A DNA stretch of 64,000 nt. It comes from Bryobacteraceae bacterium. Its GTDB lineage: Bacteria > Acidobacteriota > Terriglobia > Bryobacterales > Bryobacteraceae. The notes under the pieces were generated by a model that saw only the letters and a program-made list of their open reading frames with translations, did no database searches and had not been told where the DNA came from. The translations under genes were made by a program, and so were the position numbers. The stretch covers positions 434,001 to 498,000 of the forward strand of contig JARKOC010000177.1 of NCBI GenBank assembly GCA_029975915.1, written 5' to 3'. Shown here piece by piece: positions 9,400-19,000 of the stretch (its first letter is position 1; each line of letters opens with the position of its first letter).

Positions 9400-9405
9400 C
9401 AGGCG

Positions 9406-9413
9406 ACCTCCTT
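9406..9413 (-). promoter_or_regulatory. Strong Shine-Dalgarno site that sets a TTG start
   Basis: The minus strand reads AAGGAGGT, complementary to the 16S 3' end over all eight bases, with a six-base spacer to TTG at 9397-9399. It argues for a start inside the longest open frame and for deliberate use of a weak start codon. Confidence 0.7.
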
Positions 9414-9671
9414 CAATGCCATCCCATGATATCAACCACCTGGAGGCTCAGACTCTTTCGAATGAACCTCCTCGCCGGGTCCAGCCGATTGTGTGTTTTT
9501 CGGAAGAATCAGGATCGCACATGAGCGGAGAGTGCGGCGTTACTGGAATAGAATCAGAGAAGCGGATTAGCCGGGCTGAAGTGGGCGGTCACGTGGCGCC
9601 CGCGTCAAATCCGGTGTTGGAGGCGAGCGAGGTTGACGATGGGCGCATTCCGAGGTTGGACGGGCAACATC

Positions 9672-12104
9672 ATGCGAAAGCGGCAGACAATCATCATGGC
9701 CCTGACGATGGCCGCGTTCGCCTCGGCGGGATTCGCCTTGAGACATCGCGCCGGACCCGCCCAGGATGGAGCGCAGGCGGCGCTGGATGAGTTCTCGGAA
9801 CTGCGGGATGCCGCACTGATGCGCACGCCGTCGAACGAGGGCATACCGCCCGTCGCCAACCGCATCACGATTAAGAACCGGGAATCCCAGATCCAGGTGG
9901 ACCGTCCAACTACGATTTCGCGCTTTTTCGCTCCCGGCGAAATCCCAGCCGGACAGTGTGCTTCGGCTGTGGTGGAGGGCGCTCCCGTCGAAACTCAGTG
10001 CGATGCCAAGACTCATTGGCCGGACGGCAGTCTGCAACACGCCATGCTGACCTTCAGAGCAAGCTATGGCGAGAAAGCCGTGAGCGTGGAGTTCGTGCCG
10101 GCCGAGGCGCCGCTTCCCGGCGCTGGGTTGGACACCGAGGCGATGCTGTCAGGGGAGTTCGATTTCAGCGCCATATTCGAGGTGGAGACCTCCGACGGCT
10201 ACCAGTGGGTGGATGCGAGGGAGATGCTCAAAGCGGGCATGTACCGTTACTGGCTGCAAGGACCACTGGTGACGCAAGTGATCGTTGAGGAGAGAGGAGC
10301 TGAGCCTGGGTTGGATTTCCTGGCGGGCGGGTACCGGAGCATTCACCCGATCTTCATCCTGACGTTCTTCAAAGGCCACCGGGGCGTGCGGGTGGAGGTG
10401 GTAAGCGAAATCGCGTGGTTCGAGCGCCTGCAAACCGTGAAGTACTCCGCGAAGCTGTGGACGGGCGCTCCGGGCGCGGAAGAGGTGGTCTATGCGCTGA
10501 GCGACTACACTCATTACCCCAGAACGCGTTGGCGCAAGGACACATGGAGCGGACCAGCGCTGGGCAGGATCAACGTGAACCACAACCTGGCCTACCTGGT
10601 GTACTCGCGCATCCTGCCTAACTTCGACCTTTCTCGAACCGTCGGACAGGCGGCAATTGAGTCCGAATTGCGCAATTTCGCCCAGGCGAACAACTCCTCG
10701 GCCATGGGGCCTGACAACTGCTCCAAGCCAGGTGGAAGCTGCATGTTTTACACCTCGTTTGGCGCCACAGGGGGCCGCGGAGAACTCGGAATGATCCCGC
10801 GATGGGATGTCAGGTATCTCTATACATTCGATCCACGGCTCTACGACGTGATGATCGCCAATGCCAACGTGAGCGGGCATGTTCCAATCCACGTCCGGGA
10901 ATCGGCCGCCGGCAAGGTGTTTCACGCCGCCGCCGCGGAGCCAGCCGACGCGAATTCGCGCGTGGCTTCCATCGATGCCAGGCCTTGTTTCGTGTCGAGT
11001 TGGATGGGGGACGCCTCTTGCGGAAAGGATCGCCTGGTCTATCTGACCAAGCCGTCCATGGGTCCATGGGAGCCCGACGTGGCGCACCAGGGTGCATTCG
11101 CTTTCGTCGGCTATCTCATCACAGGCGACTGGTATTACCTGGAGGAAATCTACTTCTGGGCCAGCAGAAACGTCTCGGCGCCGAATCCGGGTAACTGCGA
11201 TTACTGCCGGGGCGGAACGAAAGAGAATCCCGGGATCTATGGCGTCGTGAATCCTTACACCAACATCCGTGGGGTGGCATGGGGAATCCGTCCGGTGGTT
11301 CATGCGGCGACGTTCGCGCCCGACGGGAGTCCGGAAAAGGCGTACTTCAGAGAGAAGGCGTTCAACACCATCGCTTCCTCCGAGGGGCGGTTCTCGATCA
11401 GGGATGGGCTTGTCGCTCAATCGACCGAACGCGAGGGGGTGTGGAAGTTTGGATTCGAGACATTGGGGTATGGGCTGGTAAATCCTTTCTACTCGTGGTG
11501 GCCTGCCTGGGGTAAGGGGCCGCCGACGAATTACTCGAATCTGGATCAGTCGGCGTGCGCAAATTGGACCACGGCGCCGATGCAAAACTTCAACTACGCA
11601 ATGTTCGGCTACATTGACGAGCTCGGCTTTCCGGCCACAGTCCTAAGAAGAACCATGCTGAGAGGGATGCTGAATCAGCTGGCTAATCCCGACTACAACC
11701 CGTACCTGATCGATGAGGATCAGATCTGCAACGGCCCGGCTCATCTGGTTTTCTACAAGAGTTGGAAGGAGGTTCTCAACGCCTTCGAGCAGCCAACCAG
11801 GGAGCGGAAACGGTTTCTTTCAGCGCCGGTCGGTGAGACGGAGCTTGGATACGGGTACGTGGCGTTGACCGTGGCTTCCTTCATGGGTGACGTGGAGGAG
11901 GGCGCGATGAACGGGCGCGAAGCTCATCGCTGGCTGTACGAGAACTACCCAGGATTGAGCGCCCTGGATTCGAATCCGAAATGGGCCATCGTGCCGCGTT
12001 CGTACGAGTTCAAGGGTTCGGTGTCGTCGCCTTCAACATGGAGCGGCAGCATCAAGGCGGCGGCCGCCGTCAGGGGAAAAGCCGTATCAGCCAGGGCCCG
12101 ATAA
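9672..12104 (+). CDS. Large secreted protein of unknown function, possible polysaccharide-active enzyme
   Basis: I do not recognise the family with certainty. The 810-residue product starts with a basic, then hydrophobic signal peptide (MRKRQTIIMALTMAAFASAGF). The N-terminal third (ITIKNRESQIQVDRPTTISRFFAPGEIP, then HWPDGSLQHAMLTF) resembles the beta-rich 'RIFT barrel' domains found before some polysaccharide lyases, and the middle is Trp/Tyr/Gly-rich, like an alpha/alpha barrel. Several paired cysteines suit an extracytoplasmic location. I start at 9672 because the 13 residues upstream break the signal peptide. In an EPS locus an uronate- or rhamnan-active lyase is plausible but unproven. 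Its 3' end overlaps the convergent FemAB gene by 35 bases. Confidence 0.8.
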   Translation: MRKRQTIIMALTMAAFASAGFALRHRAGPAQDGAQAALDEFSELRDAALMRTPSNEGIPPVANRITIKNRESQIQVDRPTTISRFFAPGEIPAGQCASAVVEGAPVETQCDAKTHWPDGSLQHAMLTFRASYGEKAVSVEFVPAEAPLPGAGLDTEAMLSGEFDFSAIFEVETSDGYQWVDAREMLKAGMYRYWLQGPLVTQVIVEERGAEPGLDFLAGGYRSIHPIFILTFFKGHRGVRVEVVSEIAWFERLQTVKYSAKLWTGAPGAEEVVYALSDYTHYPRTRWRKDTWSGPALGRINVNHNLAYLVYSRILPNFDLSRTVGQAAIESELRNFAQANNSSAMGPDNCSKPGGSCMFYTSFGATGGRGELGMIPRWDVRYLYTFDPRLYDVMIANANVSGHVPIHVRESAAGKVFHAAAAEPADANSRVASIDARPCFVSSWMGDASCGKDRLVYLTKPSMGPWEPDVAHQGAFAFVGYLITGDWYYLEEIYFWASRNVSAPNPGNCDYCRGGTKENPGIYGVVNPYTNIRGVAWGIRPVVHAATFAPDGSPEKAYFREKAFNTIASSEGRFSIRDGLVAQSTEREGVWKFGFETLGYGLVNPFYSWWPAWGKGPPTNYSNLDQSACANWTTAPMQNFNYAMFGYIDELGFPATVLRRTMLRGMLNQLANPDYNPYLIDEDQICNGPAHLVFYKSWKEVLNAFEQPTRERKRFLSAPVGETELGYGYVALTVASFMGDVEEGAMNGREAHRWLYENYPGLSALDSNPKWAIVPRSYEFKGSVSSPSTWSGSIKAAAAVRGKAVSARAR

Positions 12105-13104
12105 TTCTCGTGAGCGGCAAAGGGATGTTGCGCCAGATCCGGATGGCGAGATCGAACTTAGGATTTGCCGGGCTGAAGTTGGGCATGTTTTTGCGTTTGA
12201 CCAGCAGGATTTCGTAAGGCAGAGGGCGTTCATCCATGCCCCAGTGGGATTTGAAGAGATGGGCCCCGGTTCCGGTCTTACTACGGCCGAAGTCGAAATT
12301 ATTGAGTCCGCGCTTACGCGCCTCGCACATCAACGCGTAATACATCATGTTGTTCGGGTTGGCCCGGTTGAAGGCGGGATCGGACGCGCCGTAATAGGGC
12401 AGGACGGTCTGGCCGTGATAAAGCGATAGAACGGCCGCGACAACCTTGCCGTCCAGTCTCAGTTCCATGACGTCCGCATCCGGGAATTCGTCTAACAGGT
12501 TGTAAAAGTAGCTGGCCGGGAAAGCCGGGGTGCCAAGCTTTCTCAGGTTCGCGGCGTAGAGGGCATCAAATTTGGAGAGGTCGCGGCTGAAGCCGATTTC
12601 GTAATTCTGTTCGATGGCGCGGCGGGTCATGCGGCGCGTTTCGCGGGGTAAGGCCTTGAGGATGCCGGCGGCGTCGTGCTCGATCTCTTTGAGGAAGGTG
12701 ACATAGCGGGACACGCGGGGCCAGCCGGCGCACTGGGATTCGTGCCAGTTGCGCAGTTCGACGTACTGCACGCCCAAGTCCCGACCGAGGTCGGCGACGC
12801 GCTCACGCAAGGCCGCGGCGGCTTCGGCATTCGATGACAGGATCCCGCCGTAAACAGCGAAAGGGCTGGACAGCAGGACTCGGCCCACAATCGGATTGCT
12901 GACCAGGAACAGGGGTACGACTGCTTCGACGCTCCCGCCGCGCCAGGCCATTAATGAATGACATTTGTAGTTGAATGTCGATGAGCAGACTCGTTGCCAG
13001 GCAGTAAGGTGGAAAGGGGTCCCCAGATCGTGCGACCAAACGAACTGGTCCCAGTCCTTTCGGTCGGCGTCAGGCGAGAAGGCTCTAACGGCTAACCCAC
13101 TCAT
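12070..13104 (-). CDS. FemAB family protein of exosortase/EPS loci (GNAT-like acyltransferase)
   Basis: FemAB-like proteins with a GNAT fold occur in many exosortase-linked EPS loci. They probably transfer an aminoacyl or acyl group to an envelope or EPS precursor; the substrate is unknown. The 344-residue product has the N-terminal WDQFVWSHDLGTPFHLTAWQ segment and the C-terminal LNNFDFGRSKTGTGAHLFKSHWGM motif typical of this subgroup. AAAGGTAA precedes the ATG at 13104 at good spacing. It is divergent from the flippase and convergent with the secreted protein gene. Confidence 0.85.
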   Translation of the reverse strand: MSGLAVRAFSPDADRKDWDQFVWSHDLGTPFHLTAWQRVCSSTFNYKCHSLMAWRGGSVEAVVPLFLVSNPIVGRVLLSSPFAVYGGILSSNAEAAAALRERVADLGRDLGVQYVELRNWHESQCAGWPRVSRYVTFLKEIEHDAAGILKALPRETRRMTRRAIEQNYEIGFSRDLSKFDALYAANLRKLGTPAFPASYFYNLLDEFPDADVMELRLDGKVVAAVLSLYHGQTVLPYYGASDPAFNRANPNNMMYYALMCEARKRGLNNFDFGRSKTGTGAHLFKSHWGMDERPLPYEILLVKRKNMPNFSPANPKFDLAIRIWRNIPLPLTRIIGPWLIRLFP

Positions 13105-13309
13105 TTCACATTACCTTTGATACGGGGAACCCTCTGAAATCCAAGTGTCAGTATACAATGGCACAAGTGCAGTTCTTCCGAGACAAGACCTCTCCGGGTT
13201 TGTTCCCAACCGCACTTGGGCAAGACTTTGTAGCGGAGTGGACTGCGGAAGCCTGGGCGCAACAGATGCCCTGGGGCCGGCGCGAGTTGGCCGCGCTGCC
13301 AGGTGTCCC

Positions 13310-14791
13310 ATGGCGGTAGACAAGCCCCGGCTCTGGCGGCGAATCCTGGCCGGAACGGCCGCCTACTCGGTGGCGATGCTTCTCAGTAGGGCGGCTTCCT
13401 TTTTTCTTCTCCCCCTCTATACCCGGTATCTTACGCCCGCCGACTATGGCGTCCTGGAAATCGTTGATTTCACGATGTACATGCTTGGAGCGGTCGTCGG
13501 AGTAAGCATCGCTGGCGACGCACTTTTCTATTTCCACGCGCGCCTCGAAGATCCAGTCGCCAGGAGGCGTTCGGTACAGACGGTATTGATGGCCGCCGTC
13601 GGGATCAGTTTTGCCGGGTGCGGAGTGATCCAACTGCTGGCTCCGCAACTATCTGGATGGTTCTTCAAAACGGATGCCTACACACCGGCGTTACGCATCG
13701 CTGCGGCAGCGTTCCTGTTTGGTCCGCCCGCTGACGCTCTGCTGTGCTACCTGAGGGCAACGGAGAAGACGACATCGTTCATGACCTTTTCGCTCCTGCG
13801 GCTCGCCGGGTCGATCACGTTCAATGTCACACTGCTGGTCGTTTTCCGGATGGGCTTGTACGCGATGCTGGTGAGCAACCTGGTGGTGAGCGCCTTGATC
13901 TTTGCGGGACTTGCCGCGTACTCGATGCGGCAAATGCGCGGCTGGGCGGGCTTTGACGCCCAAATACTCGGCCGGGTGGTCCGCTATTCGGCCCCGATCG
14001 GGATCTCCAGCATGGCCATGTTGACGGTTCACTACGGCGACAGGTTCTTCCTGAGCCGGTATTGCAGCCTGGCAGACATCGGTATCTATGCGCTTGCGTA
14101 CAAGTTGGGCATGGCGTTGAACTACTTGAACTGGCCGTTCCAGATGTTCTGGCGATCTCAGGTGTACGGAATCGTCGAGGAAGAGCACGGGGATAGGGTC
14201 TTTGTCAGGGTATTCCTGTACCTGGAAATCCTGTTCGTCACTGTGGCCTTTGGGCTGGCGCTTTTCGCAGGCCCGGTGGTGAAGTTGCTTGCGAGCGAAG
14301 CTTTCTGGGGCGCGTCAGCTTTCGTTCCGTTCCTGGTGGCCGCATATGCATTCAGCGCGCTTGAATATCAGATGCAGTCGGCGCTGCTGGTCGCGGCCAA
14401 GACCAGAAAGATCATGATTTCGACGCTGAGCGGGGTGGCGGTTTGCGTGGTCGCATATGCTGTAGCAATCCCGCGCTTCGGCGTTTGGGGCGCCGTGGCC
14501 GCAACCTGCCTGGCCTTCTCCACCATGTTCGGCGTTACTTTCTACCTGGCTCAGGGGCAGCGCCATTTGCCGTTCTCCTACGCGAAGGTGGCGATCCTGC
14601 CGCTGTGCGCGGTTGCGCTCGTCGTAGCGCGGTCGTTCCTGCTTCCGGCCGAAGGGTTGGGCGGCTTGGCCGTTTCCGCACTGTTCTTCGCTGTCCTGCC
14701 GGCAACCGTGTTTTCACTGCCGGTCTATAGAGAGGAACGTGAGATGGCGGTGACCGCTGCGCGAATAGTAGCAGCCCGGCTGGCACGCTGA
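13310..14791 (+). CDS. Polysaccharide repeat-unit flippase (Wzx/MATE-like)
   Basis: A multipass membrane transporter of the MOP superfamily that would flip lipid-linked EPS repeat units across the inner membrane. The start at 13310 (MAVDKPRLWRRIL) gives 493 residues and puts a short basic segment before the first helix; the open frame back to 13145 has no membrane or family character. About 12-14 hydrophobic segments follow, beginning AAYSVAMLLSRAASFFLLPLYTRYLTPADYG, which is typical of the family. It closes the EPS locus; 274 non-coding bases follow. Confidence 0.88.
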   Translation: MAVDKPRLWRRILAGTAAYSVAMLLSRAASFFLLPLYTRYLTPADYGVLEIVDFTMYMLGAVVGVSIAGDALFYFHARLEDPVARRRSVQTVLMAAVGISFAGCGVIQLLAPQLSGWFFKTDAYTPALRIAAAAFLFGPPADALLCYLRATEKTTSFMTFSLLRLAGSITFNVTLLVVFRMGLYAMLVSNLVVSALIFAGLAAYSMRQMRGWAGFDAQILGRVVRYSAPIGISSMAMLTVHYGDRFFLSRYCSLADIGIYALAYKLGMALNYLNWPFQMFWRSQVYGIVEEEHGDRVFVRVFLYLEILFVTVAFGLALFAGPVVKLLASEAFWGASAFVPFLVAAYAFSALEYQMQSALLVAAKTRKIMISTLSGVAVCVVAYAVAIPRFGVWGAVAATCLAFSTMFGVTFYLAQGQRHLPFSYAKVAILPLCAVALVVARSFLLPAEGLGGLAVSALFFAVLPATVFSLPVYREEREMAVTAARIVAARLAR

Positions 14792-14883
14792 ATCCTCAAC
14801 AACAGGGCCTCACGGCACAAGTCTGCTTGACTTGGCGGACACGTGGAGATACATTTTTCTTGGTCAGCTAATCGGAATATGTA

Positions 14884-14898
14884 TTCAGTTCTGCTGAA
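14884..14898. promoter_or_regulatory. Short inverted repeat upstream of the catabolic island
   Basis: TTCAG-N5-CTGAA lies in the AT-richer part of the 274-base gap between the flippase and the DHDPS-family gene, about 170 bases before that gene. Its size and symmetry would suit a dimeric regulator such as a GntR or LacI protein, but no regulator gene is nearby and no promoter boxes are clear. The rest of the gap shows nothing else I can support. Confidence 0.25.
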
Positions 14899-15065
14899 CA
14901 CCTAAAATTGCGAAATGTGAACCGTGGCGCCGCAAACTCCAACCCTTGATCCGAGGACCTGCCGGACACTGCGGACACTGGGCAGGCGCGCCACCACGGA
15001 GCAAGGCGATTGGGATTATTGCGGGAACATGCGGAGGATATCCGCGCGGAGGGCAAAGAGACCCG

Positions 15066-15977
15066 ATGAGTACGCTGCTAGAGATCATGGGGCGGGTTTC
15101 GGTCCCGCTGGTGACACCGTTCCACGCCAACGAGGAAGTCAATCACGAAGCACTGGCGCAGTTGGTGGACTTCGTCATTTCGAAGAATTTCTGCGATTCG
15201 ATCATCGTCACTGGAACAACGGGTGAGTTCTACACGCTGGGCGATGACGAGCGGCTGGAGATTTGGAGGACGGTAAAGGCTGCCAACAATGGACGGATGC
15301 CGCTGATTGCGGGTGTAGGTTCCGCGTCAACGCGTACCGCGGTGCAATTCGCGCGGATCGCCGAGCAGATGGGATTCGACGTGGCCATGTGCGTGGCTCC
15401 TTATTATGGCAAGGCGACTCAGGAGGGCATTCGGCGGCATTTCGAGGCGGTGAGCGCGGCCACTAAGCTGCCTGTGCTGGTCTACAACATCCCGCTGTTC
15501 ACTGGCGTCAACGTCGAGCCCGAGACGCTGGAACAGCTTGCGCGGATTCCCAATATCCGGGGAATCAAGGAAGAGGCGGGCATTCAGCCGACGCAGGCGA
15601 CTTCGTTCGCGCTGCGGACGCCGAAGGATTTTTCGATCTATTGCGGCGACGACACGATGGTGTTGCAGGTTCTGGTGCAGCGGGGCGTGGGCGTCGTCAG
15701 CGGCGGCTCTCAGGTGATTGGCGATCTTATGAAGGCGATGATCGAGGCTTACTATAACAACGACAACGTGAAAGCCTCAGAGATCTATTTCAAGATGGCG
15801 CCGTTTTGCGCATCGCTCTGCCAGAATGGCCGCATCAACCCGATCCCGATTCTGCGTGGTGCGATTGAGAGGGTCTCGGGCATCAGAATCGGTCCGCCGC
15901 GCAGCCCACTGGTGGCTGCGACGGCCGAAGAGATGGCCGCAACGGGGGCGGTCCTGGACCGCCTGCGAGGAGTATGA
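15066..15977 (+). CDS. Dihydrodipicolinate synthase family lyase/aldolase
   Basis: A class I TIM-barrel aldolase using a Schiff-base lysine. TTGE at 51-54, Tyr140 (LVYNIP) and Lys168 (RGIKEEAG) form the family active site. I start at 15066 (MSTLLEIMGRVSVPLVTPF), which gives the family length of 303 residues; the 40 residues upstream in frame look non-coding. Its place beside a TonB receptor and sugar transport genes suggests a catabolic aldolase or dehydratase (2-keto-3-deoxy sugar acid or similar) rather than lysine synthesis. The substrate is not known. Confidence 0.85.
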   Translation: MSTLLEIMGRVSVPLVTPFHANEEVNHEALAQLVDFVISKNFCDSIIVTGTTGEFYTLGDDERLEIWRTVKAANNGRMPLIAGVGSASTRTAVQFARIAEQMGFDVAMCVAPYYGKATQEGIRRHFEAVSAATKLPVLVYNIPLFTGVNVEPETLEQLARIPNIRGIKEEAGIQPTQATSFALRTPKDFSIYCGDDTMVLQVLVQRGVGVVSGGSQVIGDLMKAMIEAYYNNDNVKASEIYFKMAPFCASLCQNGRINPIPILRGAIERVSGIRIGPPRSPLVAATAEEMAATGAVLDRLRGV

Positions 15978-16032
15978 CCTGACCCTGGGATGGCCCTTGG
16001 CTATGAGGAGATACCAGGGGTGGGTTGTTTGG

Positions 16033-16056
16033 CTGGCCCGCCGAAAGGCCGGCCAG
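16033..16056 (+). other. Hairpin in the leader of the TonB receptor gene
   Basis: CTGGCC and GGCCAG pair around a 12-base loop that itself contains a short CC/GG pairing. It lies 56 bases after the DHDPS-family stop and 28 bases before the receptor ATG. There is no U-run, so it is either a weak terminator or a stabilising hairpin between the two cistrons. Confidence 0.3.
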
Positions 16057-16083
16057 GGAGATGAATAGGAAGCGAGGTAGATT

Positions 16084-19000
16084 ATGTCCATCGGGCACGT
16101 CAGAAGTCTTTTGGCGTCTTTCTTCCTGGTTCTAGCTGCCGTCATCCCTGCGTTTGGACAAGGCGCAGCGCTGGGTTCTATCAGCGGCCGGGTTACGGAC
16201 CCGTCGCAGGCGGCGGTTCCGGATGCCAGCATCGTGGTTCTCAACACTAAGACCGGACTCAGTTACGCGGCCGCCACTACGGCCGACGGCTATTACACAG
16301 TCAGGTTCTTGCCACCCGGCACGTATTCGGTTTCGGTCTCAAAGCCTGGGTTCCAGAGGTCCGTGCAACCCAACACCGTTGTGGCGACGGCAACCAACCC
16401 CACAGTGAATTTCGTCCTAAGCCTCGGCGCAGTGAGCGAGACAATCACAGTGTCCGAACAAGTGGCCCAACTCGAGACGCAGAACGCCGACAAAGGCACC
16501 ATCATCGACAACATTCGCATGTCGAACACGCCGACGCAGGGGCGCAACATCATGGGCATCGCGTGGGCGGCTGCTGGCGTTACAGTCGCCACCAATGCGA
16601 AAAGTTTCACACCCTACGACAACTCTGGATCAACGTCAATTTCGATCAGCGGCGGGCAGGTGAAATCCAACGAGATGCTGATTGACGGAGTGCCCAACCG
16701 CGGCGGCAACGAGGGCGGTCTGTACGGCACGATCCCAACGCAAGAGTCGGTGGCTGAGATGAAGGTGCTAGCGAGCGCGTACAGCGCCGAATACGGCCGT
16801 ACCACCGGCGGCGTCATCAACATCACCACACGCAGCGGCACCAACGAGTTCCATGGTGAAGGGTACTTCTTCAACCGCAGCGTCACCTTCGCCGCGAACA
16901 CGTTCGAGCGGAATCTGGCCGGACAGGGCCGGCTGCCGGTGCACTTCGATCAGTACGGCATCGTGGTCAGCGGGCCAGTTTTCAAAGACAAGCTGTTCTT
17001 CCATTCCGGGTGGGGCCGGCTGCACTCGGGCAGCAAGAAATCCTATATCGGGCACGTGCCCACCGAATTGGAACGCAGCGGCAACTTCTCGGATAGCTGG
17101 TACAACAAGGGCGGCGTAAAGACCCTTCTGCAAATCTACGATCCGTGGAGCATCCAGCAGGATCTGGTCACTGGCAAGTTCTCCCGGACGCCGTTCACGG
17201 GCAACGTGATTCCGTCCGGCCGCCTGAATCCTGTGGGCAAGGCATTGTGGAAGTTTATCCCGATGCCGAATGCCGCCGGCGACCCCATCACGAGGGCAAA
17301 CAATTATGCACCATCGGGAGGCAACGCCAAAGCCGACTTCAGCGAATACAACAATCGGATCGACTGGAACATCAACGACAACAGCCGGTTCAGCGTGCGC
17401 TACATCCGCAACAACTTCAATTCCTATGACGTGGAGTTCTATCCCGGGGCGGCTGATGTCAACGGGGGATTCCCCTTCACCCGCGCCAACCACAACATTG
17501 TGGTGGACTACACGCGGACATTGTCTCCAACCAGCGTCCTGAACATCCGTACGGGCATGCAGCGATATCTCACGGCCAACGTCAACGGCAAGCGAGAGCA
17601 GGCGACACCGGCGGACCTGGGCTTCAGTTCCACATTTGTGGCGCAGGCCTCACCATACTTCCCGTACTTCAGCTTCGGCGGCAGTCCGCTGGGCAGCACG
17701 GAGTTTACCGGGGCGGGACAGAATTCGGGCAACTTCACTCCTGACCAGATCAACAACGTGGATGCCACATGGTCCAAAATTATCGGGAAACACACCCTGA
17801 AGATTGGCGGACAGGGCCGCTTGGAGCGGACATACAATGTTGCGCCCGGCTACAACGCCGGAGCGTTCAGCTTCAACCGGACGTACTCGAACCTCGATCC
17901 TCAGGTGAGCACCGCCGGCACAGGCGACCCGGTGGCAAGCTTCCTTATGGGAGTAGGCAGCGCCTATATCGATATTCAGTCACTTCCTGCGCGGCAGGGC
18001 AAGAGCCTAGCCTTTTTCGTGCAAGATGACGTCAGCGTGACATCGAAGTTGAAGCTCAACTTCGGCCTGCGCTGGGACTGGACGGGACCGATGACTGACC
18101 GTTATGACGCAATGACGGGTATCTTCGATGAAGACGCGACCAGCCCTCTGGCAGCGCAGGTGAAGAACGCTTTGGGCGCCGCCAACTGCCCCGCATGCGG
18201 CAACCTGCGCGGCGGATTGACATTCCCTGGCGTCGGCGGTCGACCCCGCAACGTTTTTGATGCGTCACTCAAAAACTTTGGACCGCGCTTCGGTTTCGCT
18301 TACGCGCTTAACAACAAGACAGCCTTGCGCGGCGGATTCGGAATGTTCTATGGCCCGATCTGGTACGATCCGGGCCAGCCGGCCGGTTACAGCCAACGGA
18401 CAACGTCTGTGCTATACGACTCGAACCTGGTGCCAATCAACTTGATCGACAATCCGTTTCCGTCGGGACTGTTGCAGCCCACCGGATCGAGCAAGGGCTT
18501 GGCTACCAACATCGGCGCGGGCGTCAGCTTTGTCGATCCGCATACCCGCGAACCGAGGTCCTATCAGGCCAGTCTCGAAGCTCAGCGCGAATTTCCCTGG
18601 AGCATGCTGCTCAGCGTGGGTTACACGTTCAACAAAAACGACCGGCTGCCCGTGACCCAGGCACTCAACGTCTATCCAGAAGCTCTGTTCGTGCAAGGTA
18701 CTTCCGTATTGAACAAGCAGGTGGATAATCCGTTTGCCGGCCTGGTACCCGGCTTCTCGTTGAATCAGCCGAAGATTGCTTTCAGCTCGTTGCAAGTGCC
18801 CTACCCTCAGTTCACGAGCGTGAATAAGATGTACGTGCCCATCGGCGACTCGCGCTATGACGGCGTGCAGATGCAGTTGACCAAGCGCTTCAGCCACGGC
18901 TTAAGCATGAGCGTGGCCTACACGATCTCGAAGAAACTGGGCCACTACGGATACCAGAATTCTTTCGACAAATTCCTCGAGAAGACCGTGGACCCCTATG

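Noticed and set aside
10149..11585. Minus-strand frame of 478 codons opposite the large secreted protein gene
   Set aside because: Arg/His-rich antisense shadow; the plus frame has a signal peptide and proper codon pattern.
15066..15977. Annotation as true dapA (lysine biosynthesis)
   Set aside because: Family motifs fit, but the catabolic neighbours and a second diverged copy make a sugar-acid aldolase at least as likely, so no gene symbol is given.
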